Shown here: positions 45,010-45,458 of the stretch, in pieces
Position numbering within the stretch: position 1 is the stretch's first letter
Layout: the number at the start of each line of letters is the position of its first letter
Assembly (NCBI GenBank): GCA_948467675.1
Contig: CAOKFI010000021.1
Location: 1-45,458 of the forward strand
DNA from: an uncultured Porphyromonadaceae bacterium
Lineage (GTDB): Bacteria > Bacteroidota > Bacteroidia > Bacteroidales > Muribaculaceae
Direction of reading: 5' to 3'
Length of the DNA stretch: 45,458 nt
Program-made: the position numbers and the translations under genes
Notes under the pieces: generated by a model
What the model saw: only the letters and a program-made list of their open reading frames with translations
What the model was told of the DNA's origin: nothing
Databases searched by the model: none

Positions 45010-45156
45010 ATGAGAATCACCGACAAGGGCAATACTCTGTGGTCAGATAACGCGCAAGGCACAAGATACTACATATCGAGCGACTCTATCCGTCAGAAAA
45101 GCATTCATAACCGCTTTATCGAGCTTATAACCACCAAACCGGCAAACCACCCCTAA
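45010..45156 (+). CDS. Hypothetical 48-residue protein, doubtful
   Basis: This is an ATG-initiated frame of 48 codons in the gap between the glycogen operon terminator and the CRISPR array. It begins MRITDKGNTLWSDN and ends ELITTKPANHP. I recognise no family, membrane helix or signal peptide, and no clear ribosome site or promoter sits before it. It could be a remnant of a longer gene that was cut when the CRISPR locus inserted, or noise. The stretch 45157-45250 after it shows no gene; it would be the leader or trailer flank of the array. Confidence 0.25.
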   Translation: MRITDKGNTLWSDNAQGTRYYISSDSIRQKSIHNRFIELITTKPANHP

Positions 45157-45250
45157 CTTATAGCACGTACGAGATCAATGGCACCCTTAAGCCGAAAAAA
45201 TTTATTGACATATTAGCTGCATCGCACCGAAAATTTCGCCGAACATATCC

Positions 45251-45458
45251 GTTGTGACTTGCTTTTAAATTTGTACCTTTGACATACTGAATACACCGTA
45301 TTCAGAGAGAGTACTGTATAATTCTCGTTGTGACTTGCTTTTAAATTTGTACCTTTGACATACTGAATACACCGCCATAGTATTGGGAATGCAGTGAGAA
45401 AGGGTTGTGACTTGCTTTTAAATTTGTACCTTTGACATACTGAATACACCGCCATAGT
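45251..45458 (+). CRISPR. CRISPR array, type II-C-like repeats, running off the right edge
   Basis: Three identical 47-bp repeats start at 45251, 45327 and 45404. Each begins GTTGTGACTTGC and ends ACTGAATACACC. Spacers are 29 bp (45298-45326) and 30 bp (45374-45403), and eight bases of a third are visible. Repeat length, spacer length and the GTTGTGA start fit Bacteroidetes type II-C (Cas9) arrays, where the crRNA begins with spacer and continues into GUUG, so I infer plus-strand transcription. No cas gene or anti-repeat (tracrRNA) is found to the left; they may lie beyond the window. A base G follows every repeat, so the repeat could be counted as 48 bp. Minus-strand ORFs here are repeat artefacts. 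Confidence 0.95.

Noticed and set aside
44869..45250. Possible tracrRNA or leader next to the CRISPR array
   Set aside because: I searched for a stretch complementary to the repeat start (reverse complement AAGCAAGTCACAAC) and found none on either strand outside the array.

Overview
The window looks like a chromosomal piece of a Bacteroidales bacterium. Signs are Bacteroidetes-type promoters (TTTG, about 20 nt, TAnnTTTG), a SusC/SusD pair, a complete type IX secretion core (porT, porP, gldK-L-M-N), the Bacteroidetes glycogen trio (debranching enzyme, GT4 glycosyltransferase, GH57) and a CRISPR repeat of the long Bacteroidetes type II-C kind. Muribaculaceae is plausible from the GC-rich coding style, but the sequence alone does not prove it.

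Layout. 1-455: hairpin repeats, then the promoter of a SusC-SusD-lipoprotein operon (456-7197) that ends in a strong terminator. 7262-8490: a cluster of REP-like hairpin repeats around a small HUH (Y1) transposase gene, which I read as a Bacteroidales REP/RAYT system. 8515-8796 (minus): an orphan promoter and terminator bounding a candidate small RNA of about 240 nt. 8800-11135 (minus): mtaB and a GT2 glycosyltransferase. 11237-12901: an acyl-CoA ligase. 12963-16989: a five-gene operon for a dTDP-3-amino-3,6-dideoxyhexose, with two tandem FdtA-like cupins. 17005-18749 (minus): a thioredoxin-fold exported protein and a thiol peroxidase. 18975-24108: a TolC/HlyD/MacB-type efflux operon with a LytTR response regulator. 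Here the permease gene runs directly, out of frame, into the last codons of a sensor kinase gene, as if about 1 kb had been lost. 24179-27678: a VOC protein, then a minus-strand pheS-crcB-nth-TRIC operon and a small TPR gene. 27807-29069: a MINPP/phytase-like histidine phosphatase. 29079-36038 (minus): the type IX secretion operon. 36168-39812: a lipid kinase and a GH78 alpha-L-rhamnosidase lipoprotein. 40081-44778: the glycogen operon. 45251 to the right edge: the start of a CRISPR array in which every repeat contains a Bacteroidetes promoter-like sequence.

The strongest points for follow-up are the REP/RAYT locus with covarying hairpins and identical 129-bp copies on both sides of the transposase gene, the MacB/kinase deletion junction, the candidate small RNA, and the promoter-bearing CRISPR repeats. 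Start sites were moved from the longest possible ORF where signal peptides, promoters or overlapping stop codons argued for it. These cases are noted per gene.
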